From the NCBI GenBank assembly GCA_938015525.1, contig CALLPC010000019.1, forward strand, positions 1 through 58,318: a stretch of 58,318 bases of DNA, given 5' to 3'. Position 1 is the stretch's first letter. Each line of letters starts with the position of its first letter. The DNA is from an uncultured Dehalococcoidia bacterium. GTDB lineage: Bacteria > Chloroflexota > Dehalococcoidia > Tepidiformales > Tepidiformaceae. The position numbers and the translations under genes are program-made. The notes beneath the pieces are model-generated. The model was given only the letters and a program-made list of their open reading frames with translations. It had not been told where the DNA came from and did not search any database. Shown here in pieces: positions 57,582 through 58,318 of this stretch.

Positions 57582-58318
57582 GGCACGGGCTCCGTCGCGA
57601 GGCGAGGGTCCCGCTCGCCGATTTCGCGCGCCGGCGCGGGCCGCGCGATGAGCACCGCCGCCGGCCAGGCGAGGGCCGCGGCGAGCAGGGCGGGCAGCGG
57701 TTCGAAGCCGGGCAGCGGCAGCCCGGCGAACGGGTTGTAGGCGAGCGCGCCATGGCCCGTGAGCCGGAGCCCGAGCAGACCGAGGGCGGCAGCGGCGGAA
57801 ACGGCGAGCCCGGCCCGCTCGGGGAGCGGCTGCGGTTCGCGCTCGAAGCGGGTGGCCGGGCGGGCGCGGCTGGCGGCGCGCCACCACCAGCCGAGGAGGA
57901 GGGCCGCCGCCGCGGTGAGCAGGAGAGCGAGCGGGCGCCAGCCTGCTTCGTAGAACCAGAGCCAGGCCGCGGCGATGAGCAGCGGCGCCGAGGCGGCCGC
58001 GGCCAGCCGGGGCGCCGGCGCGAGCGGCGGGCTCGCTCCATAGCCGCGGGCCTCCATCGCCTCGGCCAGGCGGAGCGACCGCTCGAGCCCGCCGACGATC
58101 GCCGGCACGACGAGTGCCGGGAGCTCCCGCCAGCCGCCGGGCGCCCCCCGCAGTGCGCGCATCTCCCGGACGCGGCGGAGGTCCTCCACGCTCGAGGGAA
58201 GGAGGGTGAGCCCGACGGTAACGACGAGGCTCGCCTGGAAGAGCGCGGCCGGGGTGGAGCGCAGCACCCGGTGCGGGCTGACTGCGCCGTTGAACACGCC
58301 GTAGGCGAAGAGGATGCA
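57578..58318 (-). CDS. ecfT: ECF transporter T component (partial, N-terminus outside window)
   Basis: Membrane scaffold of the ECF transporter. The two coupling motifs are seen: VREMRALRGA and LAEAMEARGYG, plus several hydrophobic helices. The visible part is 246 residues and continues in frame past the right edge (ILFAYGVFNGAV), so the N-terminus is missing. It is followed by the ATPase, surface protein and S component genes with short overlaps. Confidence 0.87.
   Translation of the reverse strand, partial: CILFAYGVFNGAVSPHRVLRSTPAALFQASLVVTVGLTLLPSSVEDLRRVREMRALRGAPGGWRELPALVVPAIVGGLERSLRLAEAMEARGYGASPPLAPAPRLAAAASAPLLIAAAWLWFYEAGWRPLALLLTAAAALLLGWWWRAASRARPATRFEREPQPLPERAGLAVSAAAALGLLGLRLTGHGALAYNPFAGLPLPGFEPLPALLAAALAWPAAVLIARPAPAREIGERDPRLATEPVP

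Noticed and set aside
1..58318. CRISPR array, prophage, transposase or plasmid origin
   Set aside because: No direct-repeat array, integrase, transposase or replication initiator was found; the window looks like core chromosome.

Overview
The window is one continuous piece of a GC-rich (roughly 70% G+C) bacterial chromosome. It holds about 56 protein genes, one tRNA, and no insertion sequence, prophage or CRISPR array. The gene content suggests a Chloroflexota-like organism, possibly near the thermophilic Tepidiforma group; this is inference from context. The pointers are F420 biosynthesis genes (cofD, cofC), a T-box on ileS, a c-di-AMP riboswitch, an ECF-type vitamin transporter, many lipoproteins with Pro/Thr-rich linkers, and many start codons directly behind a -10 hexamer (leaderless mRNAs).

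Layout. 1-2.6 kb: aldolase, 2-hydroxyacid dehydrogenase and a DUF4352-type lipoprotein (minus). 2.7-8.2 kb: tRNA-Pro(CGG), a short 3-hydroxyacyl-CoA dehydrogenase, an ArsC-type phosphatase with a helical front domain, a DinB protein, an SmtB-like zinc sensor with a His-rich protein, an esterase, a LapA-like protein and an MFS carrier. 8.3-11.8 kb: an MBOAT acyltransferase with two SGNH partners. 11.8-16.2 kb: clpS, then the tightly coupled pdxT, GNAT-like, R3H-ATPase and tmk genes. 16.3-23.1 kb: GH29 fucosidase, MFS, TAP-type hydrolase, patatin, second clpS, a zinc-finger/LysM membrane protein. 23.2-27.9 kb: two secreted trypsin-like proteases, radC, a DUF3467 protein, thiolase. 28-36 kb: CoA-binding protein, membrane protein, ACT-malic enzyme, methyltransferase, acyl-CoA synthetase alpha-like protein, CPA2 antiporter, and an MFS gene behind a c-di-AMP riboswitch. 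36.3-39.9 kb: ileS with its T-box. 40-44 kb: a lipoprotein of the endonuclease/exonuclease/phosphatase fold, a TTC38-like TPR protein, a membrane protein, a kinase-like phosphotransferase. 44-52 kb: F420 genes with a metal-chelate binding protein, then an exopolysaccharide locus (Wzy-like ligase, Wzz-like protein, three glycosyltransferases). 52.4-54.3 kb: an ECF sigma factor fused to a zinc-binding anti-sigma-like segment, a membrane helix and an ectodomain. 54.3 kb to the end: an ECF transporter operon (T component, double ATPase, transcobalamin-like surface protein, S component).

The most interesting items are the c-di-AMP riboswitch on an MFS carrier, the one-protein ECF sigma/anti-sigma/sensor with an mRNA hairpin over its ribosome binding site, the ECF transporter with its own DUF4430-like surface protein, the SmtB-type regulator controlling a protein that is over a quarter histidine, the frequent leaderless promoters, and an antiporter gene without a normal start codon.
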